Positions 12,101 through 22,474 of a stretch of DNA of 64,000 bases are shown piece after piece. The stretch's first letter is position 1. Every line of letters starts with the position of its first letter. The stretch lies in the NCBI RefSeq assembly GCF_000807275.1, contig NZ_CP009056.1, forward strand, positions 927,192-991,191, read 5' to 3'. Under the pieces are notes generated by a model. It saw nothing but the letters and a program-made list of their open reading frames with translations, was not told the origin of the DNA and made no database searches. Both the position numbers and the translations under genes were made by a program. This DNA comes from Frischella perrara. GTDB taxonomy: Bacteria; Pseudomonadota; Gammaproteobacteria; Enterobacterales; Orbaceae.

Positions 12101-12327
12101 ATTAAATTATCAATACCTGTAAGATTTTGTTCAATTAATTGCGTAACAGTGTTTTCAATTGTTTGCGCATCAGCACCAGGATAACTTGCTGTAACGGTTA
12201 CTGCTGGTGGCGCAATATCGGGATACTGTTCTATTGCAAGTAATTTGATGCAAAGAGCGCCTCCTAACATCATCATAATTGCAATTACCCAAGCAAAAAC
12301 TGGGCGGTCAATAAAAAACTTAGCCAT
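9127..12327 (-). CDS. acrB: RND multidrug efflux transporter, AcrB type
   Basis: Proton-driven trimeric inner-membrane pump of an AcrAB-TolC-type tripartite efflux system. 1066 residues against 1049 in E. coli AcrB. It starts MAKFFIDRPVFAWVIAI, the standard HAE1-RND N-terminus. Two sets of six membrane segments flank two large periplasmic loops. The proton relay is present as GLLVDDAIVVIENVER in TM4 and GLTAKNAILIVEFAKD in TM10, giving the D-D-K triad. The extra length relative to E. coli is mainly in the cytoplasmic link between the halves (around PSKNGLEKKTIFQKIYQYPPF) and the charged C-terminus KRFDRKKEEKKTTLES. It is 21 bases behind acrA, in one operon. No outer-membrane channel gene is present in this window. 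Which orthologue of the several AcrB/MexB paralogues it is cannot be settled by eye. Confidence 0.93.
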   Translation of the reverse strand: MAKFFIDRPVFAWVIAIMMMLGGALCIKLLAIEQYPDIAPPAVTVTASYPGADAQTIENTVTQLIEQNLTGIDNLIYMKSTSSAQGIVQTTLTFAPGTDPDFAQVQVLNKVESVKSRLPDSVQKNGVSVAKNNTNFLKVIGFYSTNPKKTQADIADFIYSTVQDPLRRVQGVGDTTLFGSEYAMRIWLDPNKMNYFKLSTQEIIAAIQAQNAQVTAGQLGAYPISGGQELNATITAQSRLKTPKQFQNILVRVNTDGSNLLLKDVARVELGAADYNFLSRYNGQVSSGLAIYLATGANQLDTSDAVDAKLAELAKIFPDDIKYDFPYDTTPFVKLSIDNVVETLIDAIVLVVFVMFLFLQNLRSTIIPTITVPVVLLGTFAVLYITGFTINTLSMFAMILAIGLLVDDAIVVIENVERIMHEEHLSPYDATVKSMEQISSALIGIAVVLSAVFIPMAFFGGAAGGIYRQFSITIVTSMVLSVLMAIILTPALCVQILKAPSKNGLEKKTIFQKIYQYPPFSWISWFINKVFYYFNSVFNASQKAYEKGVKSTLKHPFISMIGYLVIVGIFVVGYYKLPTSFLPNEDQGVVIMIVELPPGSTLDQTESVLTRATNYFKTQEADSVKETFTVAGFSLTGRGQNVGMGFIKLKDWELRTNKQQKIASILGRANGFLATITEARSFAVNVPAVPSLGMANGFSYVLMDSAGNGHDALIGAFYQTLIRAMHNPQLTQVRPGGMLDVPQYKIDVDFETAQALGVSVSSVNSVLSTALGSAYIDDFVYNNRVKKVYVQSDADYRMLPDDFSIWHVKNDNGDMVPYDAFAKTTKTFGSPSLVRYNGVSAMEISGSAIPGESSGSAMAIMEQISEQLPRGFTYDWTGLSYQERETGSQKAMLMFISLIVVFLALAALYESWTIPISVLLTIPVGIFGTVVATSMFNLENDIYFFVGLLTTLGLTAKNAILIVEFAKDAILKEGKSIMDATLEACRLRLRPILMTSFAFILGVFPLAVNTGAGSASQNSVGTGVIGGMVTATFIAIFYIPLFFLYLTTFVKRFDRKKEEKKTTLES

Positions 12328-12348
12328 TATTAGAAAACTCCGATTCTT

Positions 12349-13599
12349 TTACTTGAGATTACGTTCGATAATTGTATCTAATTCTTCTTGAGAGAGTGTC
12401 TCAGGTTTATTTATATTAATGATATTGGCCATAATTTTATTATTAGGGTCATTGAGGTTTTGTCCTGATAAATTTAATAATCCTGAAACAACAACTTGTT
12501 CACCTACATTTATCCCACTAGTAACAATCCAATATCCGGGAATACCTGAATATACTTTTACATCATTACGTTTTTCAAAGTAATATTGTTGCTCACCACC
12601 GTCAGTTCCCTCATTATTTAATGGTAACGCAACAATTGCGGTGTAATTACCAAGTTCATTACTGGTAATACCTTTTTGAGGAACAAGAACAGCATTTTCA
12701 ATAACACCTAAAGTATAATGTGGTTTAACGAACATACCAGGGAGAATTTTAGAATCAGGATTAGCAAATTCTGCTCTTAATGTTACAGTTCCGGTTGTTT
12801 CATTAACTGTTTTATCTGAAAATTTAATTTTTCCAGTATATTCATATTTAGAACCATCATTAAAATATAATTCAACTTTTTGATCAGGTTTGTAAAGTGA
12901 ACCGCGATCTTTTTCATTGCGTTCAAAAATCGTTGCAGCTTGTGTCATATCAATATAAATTGGATCAAGTTTCTGTACTAAAGCCATAGGCGTTTGTTGT
13001 CCAGCATTAACTAGCGCACCTTCTGTAACATTTGACTTACCAATATAACCCTCGATAGGGGAATAGACTTTAGTGTAATCAAGGTTTACTTTAGCTGTAT
13101 TTAAATTAGCTTTGGCAACCAACACGGAGGCATCCGCTTGTTGTGAATCGGCTTTTGCTTTGTCATATTCTTGTTGGCTGATTGATTTGGTTTTTAATAG
13201 CCCTTCGTAACGAGTTAAAGTTAAATGAGCGATATTGGCATTGGCCTTAGCACTTTCAACACTTGCAATTGCACTATCATAAGTTGCTTGATAGATGGCT
13301 GGGTCGATCTGGTAAAGTGATTGACCTTCAGTAACATTACTACTTTCGTCAAACTCTCGCTTAAGAATAATACCACTTACTTGTGGTCTAATTTCGGCAA
13401 TTTGTGAAGCGACAACACGGGCGGGCAATATGGTCTTAATTGTATAATTGAGTGGCTGTGTTTTAAATACATTAACAGGTACCGACGGCATTTCATTTTG
13501 ATTAGCATTAGATTTATTTTCGTCACAACTCGCCAATAAAAAACTACTACCTATAATCAGAGCAAGGGTAGCCGGGTGTAATGCTTTTTTTAATTTCAT
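12349..13599 (-). CDS. acrA: RND efflux periplasmic adaptor lipoprotein, AcrA type
   Basis: Membrane-fusion protein that links the AcrB pump to an outer-membrane channel. 416 residues against about 397 in E. coli. The N-terminus has a lipobox SFLLASC with the acylated Cys25 followed by Asp26; Asp at +2 is the enterobacterial signal for retention in the inner membrane, as expected for AcrA. The barrel-sandwich/lipoyl segment is seen in EIRPQVSGIILKREF and NVTEGQSLYQIDP. It is followed by an alpha-hairpin (about residues 100-170, rich in Ala/Lys/Gln) and by the second lipoyl half YSPIEGYIGKSNVTEGALV. It is first gene of an acrA-acrB operon. No repressor gene is adjacent, but a palindrome resembling an AcrR operator lies upstream. 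Confidence 0.93.
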   Translation of the reverse strand: MKLKKALHPATLALIIGSSFLLASCDENKSNANQNEMPSVPVNVFKTQPLNYTIKTILPARVVASQIAEIRPQVSGIILKREFDESSNVTEGQSLYQIDPAIYQATYDSAIASVESAKANANIAHLTLTRYEGLLKTKSISQQEYDKAKADSQQADASVLVAKANLNTAKVNLDYTKVYSPIEGYIGKSNVTEGALVNAGQQTPMALVQKLDPIYIDMTQAATIFERNEKDRGSLYKPDQKVELYFNDGSKYEYTGKIKFSDKTVNETTGTVTLRAEFANPDSKILPGMFVKPHYTLGVIENAVLVPQKGITSNELGNYTAIVALPLNNEGTDGGEQQYYFEKRNDVKVYSGIPGYWIVTSGINVGEQVVVSGLLNLSGQNLNDPNNKIMANIININKPETLSQEELDTIIERNLK

Positions 13600-13685
13600 A
13601 TTAAAATAACCTCGGTAAAATTAAACTAATTCAGAATATTTTTTTGTTAAAAAATCGATTATAAATTGTAAAAGGAAGATGATTC

Positions 13686-13713
13686 TACCCAAATTCAAAT
13701 ATGAATGTAAGTA
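13686..13713. promoter_or_regulatory. Imperfect palindrome upstream of acrA, possible TetR/AcrR-type operator
   Basis: The 28-base element has arms TACCCAAATTCA and TGAATGTAAGTA separated by AATA; 9 of 12 arm positions are complementary. The right arm matches 11 of 12 bases of the right arm of the E. coli AcrR operator as I recall it (TGAATGTATGTA). It lies 87 bases upstream of the acrA start within a 413-base gap (13600-14012) shared with divergent zipA; I see no other clear element in that gap. Confidence 0.35.
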
Positions 13714-14012
13714 GTAACGTTAATGATAGCACAGAGTACTAAAAATTCACAGATTACGGAGATATAAGACTTTGGAGCACTTCGGTTAAATTCAATTTAG
13801 AATATTAACCAATTGTAATTAATGAAATAGGATTTAATTATCATATTTTAATAGTGAAAGAGTTTACTTTTTTAGTATGACAAAAATCATATCTCTTTGT
13901 AATCTAACACAATAAATAATAAAAATTAACATATTAAACTTTTAAGATGCTTGAGTATTACTAATTAAATGCAGTAATATAGCGATATTAAATAAATATA
14001 GAGACAGGTATA

Positions 14013-14960
14013 ATGGATAATTTGCGTATTGTGTTAATTGTTATTGCCTCATTAGTAATCATTGCGTTACTGATTCATGGATTTTGGATTAATAAAAATG
14101 AACGTTCACAATTGTTTGAATCTAAAAGGCAATCAAATAGAAGTAAACCTGATTCAGCAAACCTATCTTGGCAAGAACCTTTTGATAATAATGAATTTCA
14201 AAATAATGAACTTTTGGATATTAATGATAAAGAGGAAGAAATTGTCACTCATCATGATAAGCCTTTACAAAGTAATTCATCGATAGTTTTTGAACCTTTA
14301 ACTACGGAAATTTCGCCAGAACCTCATCGAACTATTCCCCCTATTCAACGAGATTTATTCAATGAAGAAGAACCAATAATATCCGTAGAACCTATTTATC
14401 CTGATACAGTTAAACCTGAAAAAAATAATCAAGCTGGGTCAGAAAAACTGCCCCAAACTGATTATCAAATATCGCCTGATGATCGAATTTTATATCAAGA
14501 AACCAAAACACAATCCAAAAAAGAAGAACCAGAAACAAATAAAAAAAGCGATCAAACTGATGTATTAGTACTACATATTATGGGATTAAATGGCGAACAT
14601 ATTCGTGGGGATTTGTTGCTAAGCAGTATAATTCAAGCCGGATTTAAATTTGGTGAAATGCAAATTTTTCACCGTCATTTAGACCCAGCAGGTAATGGAC
14701 CGGTTTTATTTAGTTTAGCTAATATGGTGAAACCTGGAACGCTCGATCCAGAAACAATGCACGAATTTAATACACCCGGTGTTTCTATTTTTATGATGAT
14801 TCCTTCTTATGGAAATACGCCTCAGAATTTTAAAATAATGCTACAGGCTGCTCAACGTATCGCTGATGATGTCAATGGTGTTGTACTTGATGATGAACGT
14901 CATATGCTAACACCGCAAAAGATAGATACTTATAAAAGTAGAATAAAAGCGGTGTGTTAG
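14013..14960 (+). CDS. zipA: Cell division protein ZipA
   Basis: Inner-membrane anchor for FtsZ in the division ring. 315 residues against about 328 in E. coli. A single N-terminal membrane segment (residues 4-25, [22 protein letters not shown]) with N-out topology is followed by the conserved basic NKNERSQLF. Next comes a long acidic and proline/glutamine-rich linker (about residues 30-180). The C-terminal FtsZ-binding domain (about 183-315) shows [41 protein letters not shown] and [13 protein letters not shown]. The order zipA-ligA is the same as in E. coli, but cysZ, which is next to zipA there, is at 30.6 kb here. Start ATG is preceded by AGACAGGTATA. Confidence 0.95.
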   Translation: MDNLRIVLIVIASLVIIALLIHGFWINKNERSQLFESKRQSNRSKPDSANLSWQEPFDNNEFQNNELLDINDKEEEIVTHHDKPLQSNSSIVFEPLTTEISPEPHRTIPPIQRDLFNEEEPIISVEPIYPDTVKPEKNNQAGSEKLPQTDYQISPDDRILYQETKTQSKKEEPETNKKSDQTDVLVLHIMGLNGEHIRGDLLLSSIIQAGFKFGEMQIFHRHLDPAGNGPVLFSLANMVKPGTLDPETMHEFNTPGVSIFMMIPSYGNTPQNFKIMLQAAQRIADDVNGVVLDDERHMLTPQKIDTYKSRIKAVC

Positions 14961-14998
14961 GATCAACAACAATAAACATAATTTATTTTTTAGTAATT

Positions 14999-15020
14999 AC
15001 ATCAATTATTGATGTGTTTT
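14999..15020 (+). terminator. Short hairpin with T run between zipA and ligA
   Basis: A perfect 7-bp stem ACATCAA/TTGATGT (14999-15005, 15009-15015) with loop TTA is followed by GTTTTT. It lies only 18 bases before the ligA ATG, so it may act as a weak terminator or attenuator rather than full separation. AT-rich stem; moderate trust. Confidence 0.45.
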
Positions 15021-15034
15021 TATATGAGCAATAA

Positions 15035-17068
<2,034 letters not shown>

Positions 17069-17091
17069 AGATAACTTAACAGGGAGAAATT

Positions 17092-17622
17092 ATGCCATTA
17101 CTTGACAGTTTTAAAGTTGATCATACTAAAATGCAAGCCCCATTCGTTCGCGTTGCTAAAATTATGCAAACGCCAAAAGGGGACACAATAACGGTTTTTG
17201 ATTTGCGTTTCACAATACCAAATAAAGCTCAATTACCCGAAAAAGGCATACATACGCTTGAACATTTATTTGCTGGGTTTATGCGCGATCATTTAAATGG
17301 GGCTGATGTAGAAATAATTGATATTTCGCCAATGGGTTGTCGTACTGGGTTTTATATGAGTCTTATTGGGCAACCATCAGAATCAAAGGTTGCTGAAAGC
17401 TGGTTAGCTTCAATGAAAGATATTATCCAAGTGACTAAACAAGAGGATATTCCAGAGCTAAACAAATATCAATGTGGTTCATATAAAATGCATTCTTTAA
17501 GTGAGGCAAAAAGTATCGCAAGGGATATAATTCAATCAGGTATTTCAGTTTGTCATAATAATGATATTGCATTATCTGATGAACAAATTGCAAATATCAA
17601 TTTAATTAACAGTAAGGAATAA
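17092..17622 (+). CDS. luxS: S-ribosylhomocysteine lyase LuxS (autoinducer-2 synthesis)
   Basis: Cleaves S-ribosylhomocysteine to homocysteine and DPD, the precursor of the AI-2 signal, in the activated methyl cycle. 176 residues against 171 in E. coli. The metal ligands His54 and His58 ([13 protein letters not shown]) and Cys128 ([10 protein letters not shown]) and the catalytic Cys83 ([12 protein letters not shown]) are all present. The start is [14 protein letters not shown], identical in pattern to E. coli, with an AGGGAGAAATT ribosome site. Its setting is unusual: in E. coli luxS is next to gshA, but here it lies between ligA and a small tautomerase, 3 bases from the latter, so all three may be co-transcribed. 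Confidence 0.98.
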   Translation: MPLLDSFKVDHTKMQAPFVRVAKIMQTPKGDTITVFDLRFTIPNKAQLPEKGIHTLEHLFAGFMRDHLNGADVEIIDISPMGCRTGFYMSLIGQPSESKVAESWLASMKDIIQVTKQEDIPELNKYQCGSYKMHSLSEAKSIARDIIQSGISVCHNNDIALSDEQIANINLINSKE

Positions 17623-17625
17623 AAT

Positions 17626-17814
17626 ATGCCAAATGTTACTATTGATTTTTTGGAAGGTAGAACAATTGAACAAAAACGCGAAATGGCTAAACGTGTTACC
17701 CAAGCGATTGTTGAAACTTTGAATTGTAAACCAGAAGCAGTACAAATCATAATGCACGAAATGGCGAAAGATCAACTTGCTAATGGCGGAGTTCTAAAGT
17801 GTGACAAAGATTAA
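17626..17814 (+). CDS. Small tautomerase-superfamily protein (4-oxalocrotonate tautomerase-like)
   Basis: 62 residues, the size of 4-OT subunits, which assemble as hexamers. After removal of Met the chain begins with Pro1, the catalytic base of the superfamily, and Arg11 is present in LEGRTIEQK. However Arg39 of canonical 4-OT is Gln here (KPEAVQIIMHEM) and Phe50 is Leu (AKDQLANGG), so a true 4-oxalocrotonate activity is doubtful. The substrate is unknown. Its start lies 3 bases after the luxS stop and its Shine-Dalgarno (AAGGA) overlaps the luxS stop, implying translational coupling. A role in metabolism of DPD-type diketones can only be guessed. Confidence 0.85.
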   Translation: MPNVTIDFLEGRTIEQKREMAKRVTQAIVETLNCKPEAVQIIMHEMAKDQLANGGVLKCDKD

Positions 17815-17853
17815 TGATTCTAGTCACTTATAATGTTTGATTATTTCAGAAAG

Positions 17854-17878
17854 CAAGGGTTTCTTTAGTAAACCCTTG
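17854..17878. terminator. Terminator after luxS-tautomerase
   Basis: A 9-bp perfect stem CAAGGGTTT/AAACCCTTG with a 7-nt loop, followed by TTGTTTATC. It lies between convergent genes and may serve both sides. Confidence 0.65.
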
Positions 17879-17910
17879 TTGTTTATCTTTGCAATAACTT
17901 AATATCGGCG

Positions 17911-18246
17911 TTAAAAATCTAATTCATCCCACCAAATATCGATAAGTTGACCGATTTTTATATTATTTAACCCCTGATCTTTTAGCCAATCACCTATAAT
18001 TGTACGGTGCTTTTCAGTACAATTACCTAATTTTTGGGTACAAATAATGCCCTGCCAATTTAGATAACCACTCCCTTCATATGCTAAACCATTAGGTTCA
18101 ATAACTTCACGGATGAAATCGTCTACTTTTTTATCTAATTCAGTCGTATTCGTACCTTCTTGAAATGACCAACTGACTGTAAAACCTAATTCCTTAAATT
18201 CTTCAATATGAAGTTTTTTTCTTAAACGACGACTACGATTAGCCAT
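17911..18246 (-). CDS. yggL: YggL family protein (DUF469), ribosome-associated
   Basis: 111 residues against 108 in E. coli YggL, a conserved gammaproteobacterial protein reported to bind the 50S ribosomal subunit. The conserved blocks MANRSRRLRKKLHIEEFKEL, VDDFIREVIEPNGLAYEGSG, YLNWQGIICTQK and the acidic end IDIWWDELDF are all present. It is a single-domain soluble protein with no membrane segment. It is alone, convergent with the luxS cluster, and followed upstream on the same strand by the broken rhlE gene 118 bases away. In E. coli it lies next to trmB/mutY, which are not here. Confidence 0.93.
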   Translation of the reverse strand: MANRSRRLRKKLHIEEFKELGFTVSWSFQEGTNTTELDKKVDDFIREVIEPNGLAYEGSGYLNWQGIICTQKLGNCTEKHRTIIGDWLKDQGLNNIKIGQLIDIWWDELDF

Positions 18247-18365
18247 AATATTATATCCTTGTTATTTTATTTGAATAAAAAGTAAAAAATTACTCCATAT
18301 TAATAACTGAATTAATAACGACATGCAACACGTTTTAATATTCAATTGATTATAATAGATTGTAA

Positions 18366-19570
18366 TTATCTTTGCTTTTGTCGTTTGTTCTTAGGGCTTG
18401 GTTTAATATCTGGGTTGATAGCAAAACCTTCAGTAAACATTTGTGGTATCTGAACTTTAATTAATTTTTCAATCGCCTTTAATTGCGGATGTTCATCAAT
18501 GCAAACTAATGAAATAGCTTTACCTCTATTTTGCGCTCTTCCTGTGCGTCCGATTCTATGAACATAATCTTCTGCAACATGGGGTAGATCATAATTAACA
18601 ACATAAGGTAGCTGTTCAATATCTAGCCCTCGTGCTGCAATATCAGTCGCAACTAAAGCAGTGATTTTCCCATCTTTAAAATCCGTTAATGCTTTGGTTC
18701 TTGCGCCTTGACTTTTATTGCCATGAATAGCAGCTGCCTTGATACCATCTTTGTTTAGTTGTTCAGCTAAATGATTGGCGCCATATTTTGTACGAGTAAA
18801 AATAAGCACTTGCGACCATCTTTGAGTGCCAATAAGATAGGATAATAATTCACGTTTACGTTTTTTATCAACATGATGAACATATTGTGTCACTTGTTCA
18901 GAAGTACTATTATTTGCTGCAACTGAAATAGTCTCTGGATTATTTAAAAGAGATTGTGCAAGTTGTTTGATCTCATTGGAAAAAGTTGCTGAGAATAATA
19001 AATTTTGGCGTTTTTTAGGTAATTTAGCAATGACGCGACGAATATCATGGATGAATCCCATATCTAGCATCCTATCCGCTTCATCAAGTACAAGTACTTT
19101 TACCGATTTTAGATCGACTGCATTTTTCTCGACTAAATCCAATAATCTACGGGGGTAGCAATCAGTATATCTACTCCTCCACGCAATTTCATCATTTGTG
19201 GATTAATACTGACTCCGCCAAATACAACTAAAGAACGAATTGGTAAATAACGACTATAATCACGAACATTTTCACCTATTTGGGCGGCAAGTTCTCGAGT
19301 GGGTGCTAAAATTAATCCATAAAGAGGTCGTTTGCCCTTTTTAGGTTCAGTATTAGGTTTAACAGCTGAACTCTTGGTAATGAGATTCTGAAGGATTGGT
19401 AGAACAAATCCTGCCGTTTTCCCCGTCCCAGTTTGTGCACTCGCTAAAATATCTTTGCCAGATATAATTGATGGGATAACTTTATTTTGAATTGCGGTGG
19501 GTTTAGTAAAATGCAGCTCATTAAGCGCTTGTAAAATCTTGGCGTCAAGACCAAGTGAATTAAATGACAT
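18366..19570 (-). pseudogene. rhlE: DEAD-box RNA helicase RhlE, broken by a one-base deletion
   Basis: ATP-dependent RNA helicase family. The first part (19570 down to about 19151) runs MSFNSLGLD through Q motif, Walker A ([12 protein letters not shown]), [10 protein letters not shown] and [15 protein letters not shown] to ATP, then reads VDYWI-stop. The second part continues in another frame with [54 protein letters not shown] and [10 protein letters not shown]. Restoring one base in the GTACCCCCG-type run at 19150-19156 (minus strand ACCCCCGTAGA) recreates the conserved ATPGRLLDL. About 401 codons would result; the RG-rich tail of E. coli RhlE (454 residues) is shortened. The ATG at 19570 has AAGGATATTTC before it; an upstream ATG at 19612 is less likely. 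It may be a true mutation or a homopolymer sequencing error. Confidence 0.85.
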
Positions 19571-19748
19571 GAAATATCCTTGAAAATGATTGCGACTGTA
19601 ATCGGCAGTCATTATAGCTTATTTATTTTGTTTATTATATCTACCATGCTTTGGCTTATGTATTTACTCTGATGTTAACAAGAAATCAATGCGGTAAGAA
19701 GTCAATGTGATAATAACCCATACTTAATATATTTAAACATTAATTCAT

Positions 19749-19769
19749 CGTGCGGTAATATACCGCACG
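19749..19769 (-). terminator. Hairpin downstream of the dehydrogenase gene
   Basis: A perfect 9-bp GC-rich stem CGTGCGGTA/TACCGCACG with loop ATA lies 47 bases past the stop of the minus-strand gene at 19817. The T tract after it is weak (GATGAATTAATG), so it may be a terminator or simply a 3' stabilising hairpin. Confidence 0.5.
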
Positions 19770-19816
19770 CAAATGATAAAATGATGTGATAGGTGTTAAA
19801 TACGACTTTTAGCTAG

Positions 19817-20740
19817 TTATTTGGGTAGTTGTTGAATATAACCTTTAATAACATTGATACTATTTTCAAAGCGTTGTTGTTCTTGTGTGTTAAAGTCAAG
19901 TTCAATGATTTTTTTTACACCGTGTTGATCTAAAATAGCGGGAACACCGATAGCAATTTCATTGTATCCATATTCGCCTTTTAAAACACAAGAAAGTGCT
20001 AATGCACGATGGCTATTGGTCATGATATGTTGACAAATTTCAGCAATTGTACTTCCAATACCATATTCAGTACAATGCTTTCGGTTGGCAATCTCAAATC
20101 CCATTTTACGTGCCTTATCGCCTAATTCATCAAAATTAAGATGCATTTTATCGAGCTGATTCAAATTAATTCCATAAATAGATGAGTGTGACCATACCGG
20201 AAATTGTGAATCACCATGTTCGCCAACAATAAATGCGTCAATGCTTTGAGGACCAATATCCATTTTTTCGCCTAATATTCGTCGTAAACGGACTGTATCA
20301 AGCCATACTCCTGTTCCCAAAACACGATGACGAGGCAACCCAGATAGCTTCCAAACGTAGTAAGTTATGGCATCACAAGGATTAGTCGCAATTAAAAAAA
20401 TGCCCTTAAAGCCATTTTTCATCATGCCAGGTACAATATTTGCAACAATCTTAGAGGTACCGATAAGTTCTTCAGCACGACTTTTTTGGGCTAAACCAGA
20501 GGTAACACAAATTATAGCGATATCAATATCAGCACAATCATTGGCCTCACGTAGTGATATTTTAACCATATTCTGTCGATAGGCTGCTGCATCTAGTAAA
20601 TCTTGCTGATGACCGTAAACTAACTCTTTATTGAGATCTACTAGAGCAATTTCTTCACAAAAACCGCGATTAACCAAGGTATATGCAGTTGTTGAACCTA
20701 CATTACCTACGCCGATAATCATAATTTTACGTAATTTCAT
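19817..20740 (-). CDS. NAD-dependent L-lactate/2-hydroxyacid dehydrogenase (LDH/MDH superfamily)
   Basis: 307 residues. Rossmann GVGNVGSTTAYTL at the N-terminus with Asp35-type NAD contact (ALVDLNKE). The catalytic His lies in VGEHGDSQFPVWSHSSIYG, with the Asp/Arg pair in LDTVRLRRIL. The family interconverts 2-oxo and 2-hydroxy acids, here probably regenerating NAD+ during fermentation. The substrate loop reads TSGLAQKSRAEELIG: the PGETR of classical LDH is lost and the loop is shorter. Arg in SRAEEL may replace the usual substrate arginine, as in L-2-hydroxyisocaproate dehydrogenase. It is therefore not safe to call it lactate-specific. It follows pntAB on the same strand but beyond a strong terminator, so it has its own promoter. 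Confidence 0.85.
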   Translation of the reverse strand: MKLRKIMIIGVGNVGSTTAYTLVNRGFCEEIALVDLNKELVYGHQQDLLDAAAYRQNMVKISLREANDCADIDIAIICVTSGLAQKSRAEELIGTSKIVANIVPGMMKNGFKGIFLIATNPCDAITYYVWKLSGLPRHRVLGTGVWLDTVRLRRILGEKMDIGPQSIDAFIVGEHGDSQFPVWSHSSIYGINLNQLDKMHLNFDELGDKARKMGFEIANRKHCTEYGIGSTIAEICQHIMTNSHRALALSCVLKGEYGYNEIAIGVPAILDQHGVKKIIELDFNTQEQQRFENSINVIKGYIQQLPK

Positions 20741-20901
20741 CCTCTTACTCCTTATTTAAAAAGTATTTGTATTTATCATAATTGCAAATTTATTATTAGG
20801 ATATCTTAATTATAAACACATTATAAATCAATGAGATATGGATATAGGGTTTAATGGTGAGGTATATTTAAATTTGGTTGAATATCTATTGATAGAATAA
20901 A

Positions 20902-20925
20902 AAAACTCGCCGTTTGGCGAGTTTT
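20902..20925 (-). terminator. Terminator of pntAB
   Basis: A perfect 10-bp stem AAAACTCGCC/GGCGAGTTTT with loop GTTT, followed on the minus strand by a T run (TTTTTATTC). It starts 20 bases after the pntB stop. Confidence 0.9.
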
Positions 20926-20945
20926 AAGCTATAACGAAATTTTAT

Positions 20946-22472
20946 TTAAATGTCTTGTAATACTTTTTCAACACTAGCTTTTGCATCACCAAATAGCATG
21001 TAACTATTTTCTTTGAAGAATAATGGATTTTGCACGCCAGCATAACCTGTATTCATAGAGCGCTTAGAAATAATGACTGTCTTAGCCTTCCAAACCTCCA
21101 ATACAGGCATACCTGCAATTGGACTGCTAGGATCTTCAGAAGCGGCAGGATTAACCGTGTCATTAGCTCCAATTACCCATACTACATCAGTATTTGGGAA
21201 ATCATCATTAATTTCGTCCATTTCTAATACGATATCATAAGGTACCTTTGCTTCAGCAAGTAACACATTCATATGACCAGGTAATCGACCAGCAACAGGG
21301 TGAATACCAAAACGGACTTCAATTCCCATACCGCGTAGCTTCTCAGTAATGCTACTCACGGCACTTTGTGCTTGAGCAACAGCCATACCATAACCTGGAA
21401 CGATAATGACTGAACGAGCTTCTTTAAGAACTTGAGCTACTTCATTCGGTTGCATTTCACGATATTCACCCATTTCTTCATCGCTACTGGAGGATTTGCT
21501 ATCTGTACCAAAGCCACCTGCAATTACACTGATAAATGAACGATTCATTGCTTTACACATGATATAAGAAAGAATCGCACCTGAAGACCCCACTAAAGCA
21601 CCGGTTACGATTAACAAATCATTATTAAGCATAAAGCCTGCTGCTGCTGCTGCCCAGCCAGAATAAGAATTCAGCATAGAAATAACAACCGGCATATCTG
21701 CACCACCGATTGAGGCAACCAAATGAATACCAAAAGCAAGCGCAATCAATGTCATTAACACTAAGCATATTAATGCAGTCATATTAACACCAGGACCATT
21801 TTCCATTGTAGATTCAACACCAGTACCTTTGAATGCATTTCTAAGACTTTGCATAAATTCTAATATTGTATTTTTAATAAAATCAGCACTATCTAAGAAA
21901 ATTATCATAAGAATGATACAAAACACAATTGCGCCTAAATTTAAATAATGCTTGAATGGTAAAGATAATGGTTTAGAACTAATACGACCGTTAAGTTTGC
22001 CAAATGCAACAATAGAACCAGAGAAGGTTACAGCACCGATAAATACCCCTACAAAAATTTCAATTAAATGAATAATAAGCTCATTATGTAATGCTGCAAA
22101 TTCTACTAAGTTATTGACCTTAATATTAGTATGTTGAAAAAATTGTTGCGGATCTAAGAAACTATTAAATCCAACCAAGACTGCCGCCAAACCGACAAAG
22201 CTATGTAATAATGCCACAAGCTCAGGCATTTGGGTCATTTCAACTTTCTTAGCTAAGTAAATTCCTACGGCACCACCAATAATGATAGCGAGTATCACCC
22301 AGCCAATACCACTGGAAACAGCACACATTGTAGCGATCAGTGCAATGGTCATACCAATGATACCGTAGATATTGCCAGATTTTGCCGTTTCTTGTTTTGA
22401 TAAACCACTTAAGCTAAAAATAAATAGCAATGCTGCAATAACATAAGCGGCTTGAATAATTCCTACATTCAT
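20946..22472 (-). CDS. pntB: NAD(P) transhydrogenase subunit beta PntB
   Basis: Membrane and NADP(H)-binding subunit of the proton-translocating transhydrogenase, which makes NADPH from NADH. 508 residues against 462 in E. coli. The membrane half has about nine hydrophobic segments including [24 protein letters not shown]. The soluble domain III shows [47 protein letters not shown] and [16 protein letters not shown]. The extra length lies mainly in a loop near residues 205-235 ([20 protein letters not shown]), between two membrane segments. The start is two bases after the pntA stop, so the pair is one operon. Confidence 0.96.
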   Translation of the reverse strand: MNVGIIQAAYVIAALLFIFSLSGLSKQETAKSGNIYGIIGMTIALIATMCAVSSGIGWVILAIIIGGAVGIYLAKKVEMTQMPELVALLHSFVGLAAVLVGFNSFLDPQQFFQHTNIKVNNLVEFAALHNELIIHLIEIFVGVFIGAVTFSGSIVAFGKLNGRISSKPLSLPFKHYLNLGAIVFCIILMIIFLDSADFIKNTILEFMQSLRNAFKGTGVESTMENGPGVNMTALICLVLMTLIALAFGIHLVASIGGADMPVVISMLNSYSGWAAAAAGFMLNNDLLIVTGALVGSSGAILSYIMCKAMNRSFISVIAGGFGTDSKSSSSDEEMGEYREMQPNEVAQVLKEARSVIIVPGYGMAVAQAQSAVSSITEKLRGMGIEVRFGIHPVAGRLPGHMNVLLAEAKVPYDIVLEMDEINDDFPNTDVVWVIGANDTVNPAASEDPSSPIAGMPVLEVWKAKTVIISKRSMNTGYAGVQNPLFFKENSYMLFGDAKASVEKVLQDI

Positions 22473-22474
22473 GT

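Noticed and set aside
18366..19142. Second half of rhlE as a separate gene
   Set aside because: The only possible start is a TTG inside the ATPGRLLDL motif, with no ribosome site; it is the frameshifted continuation of one gene.
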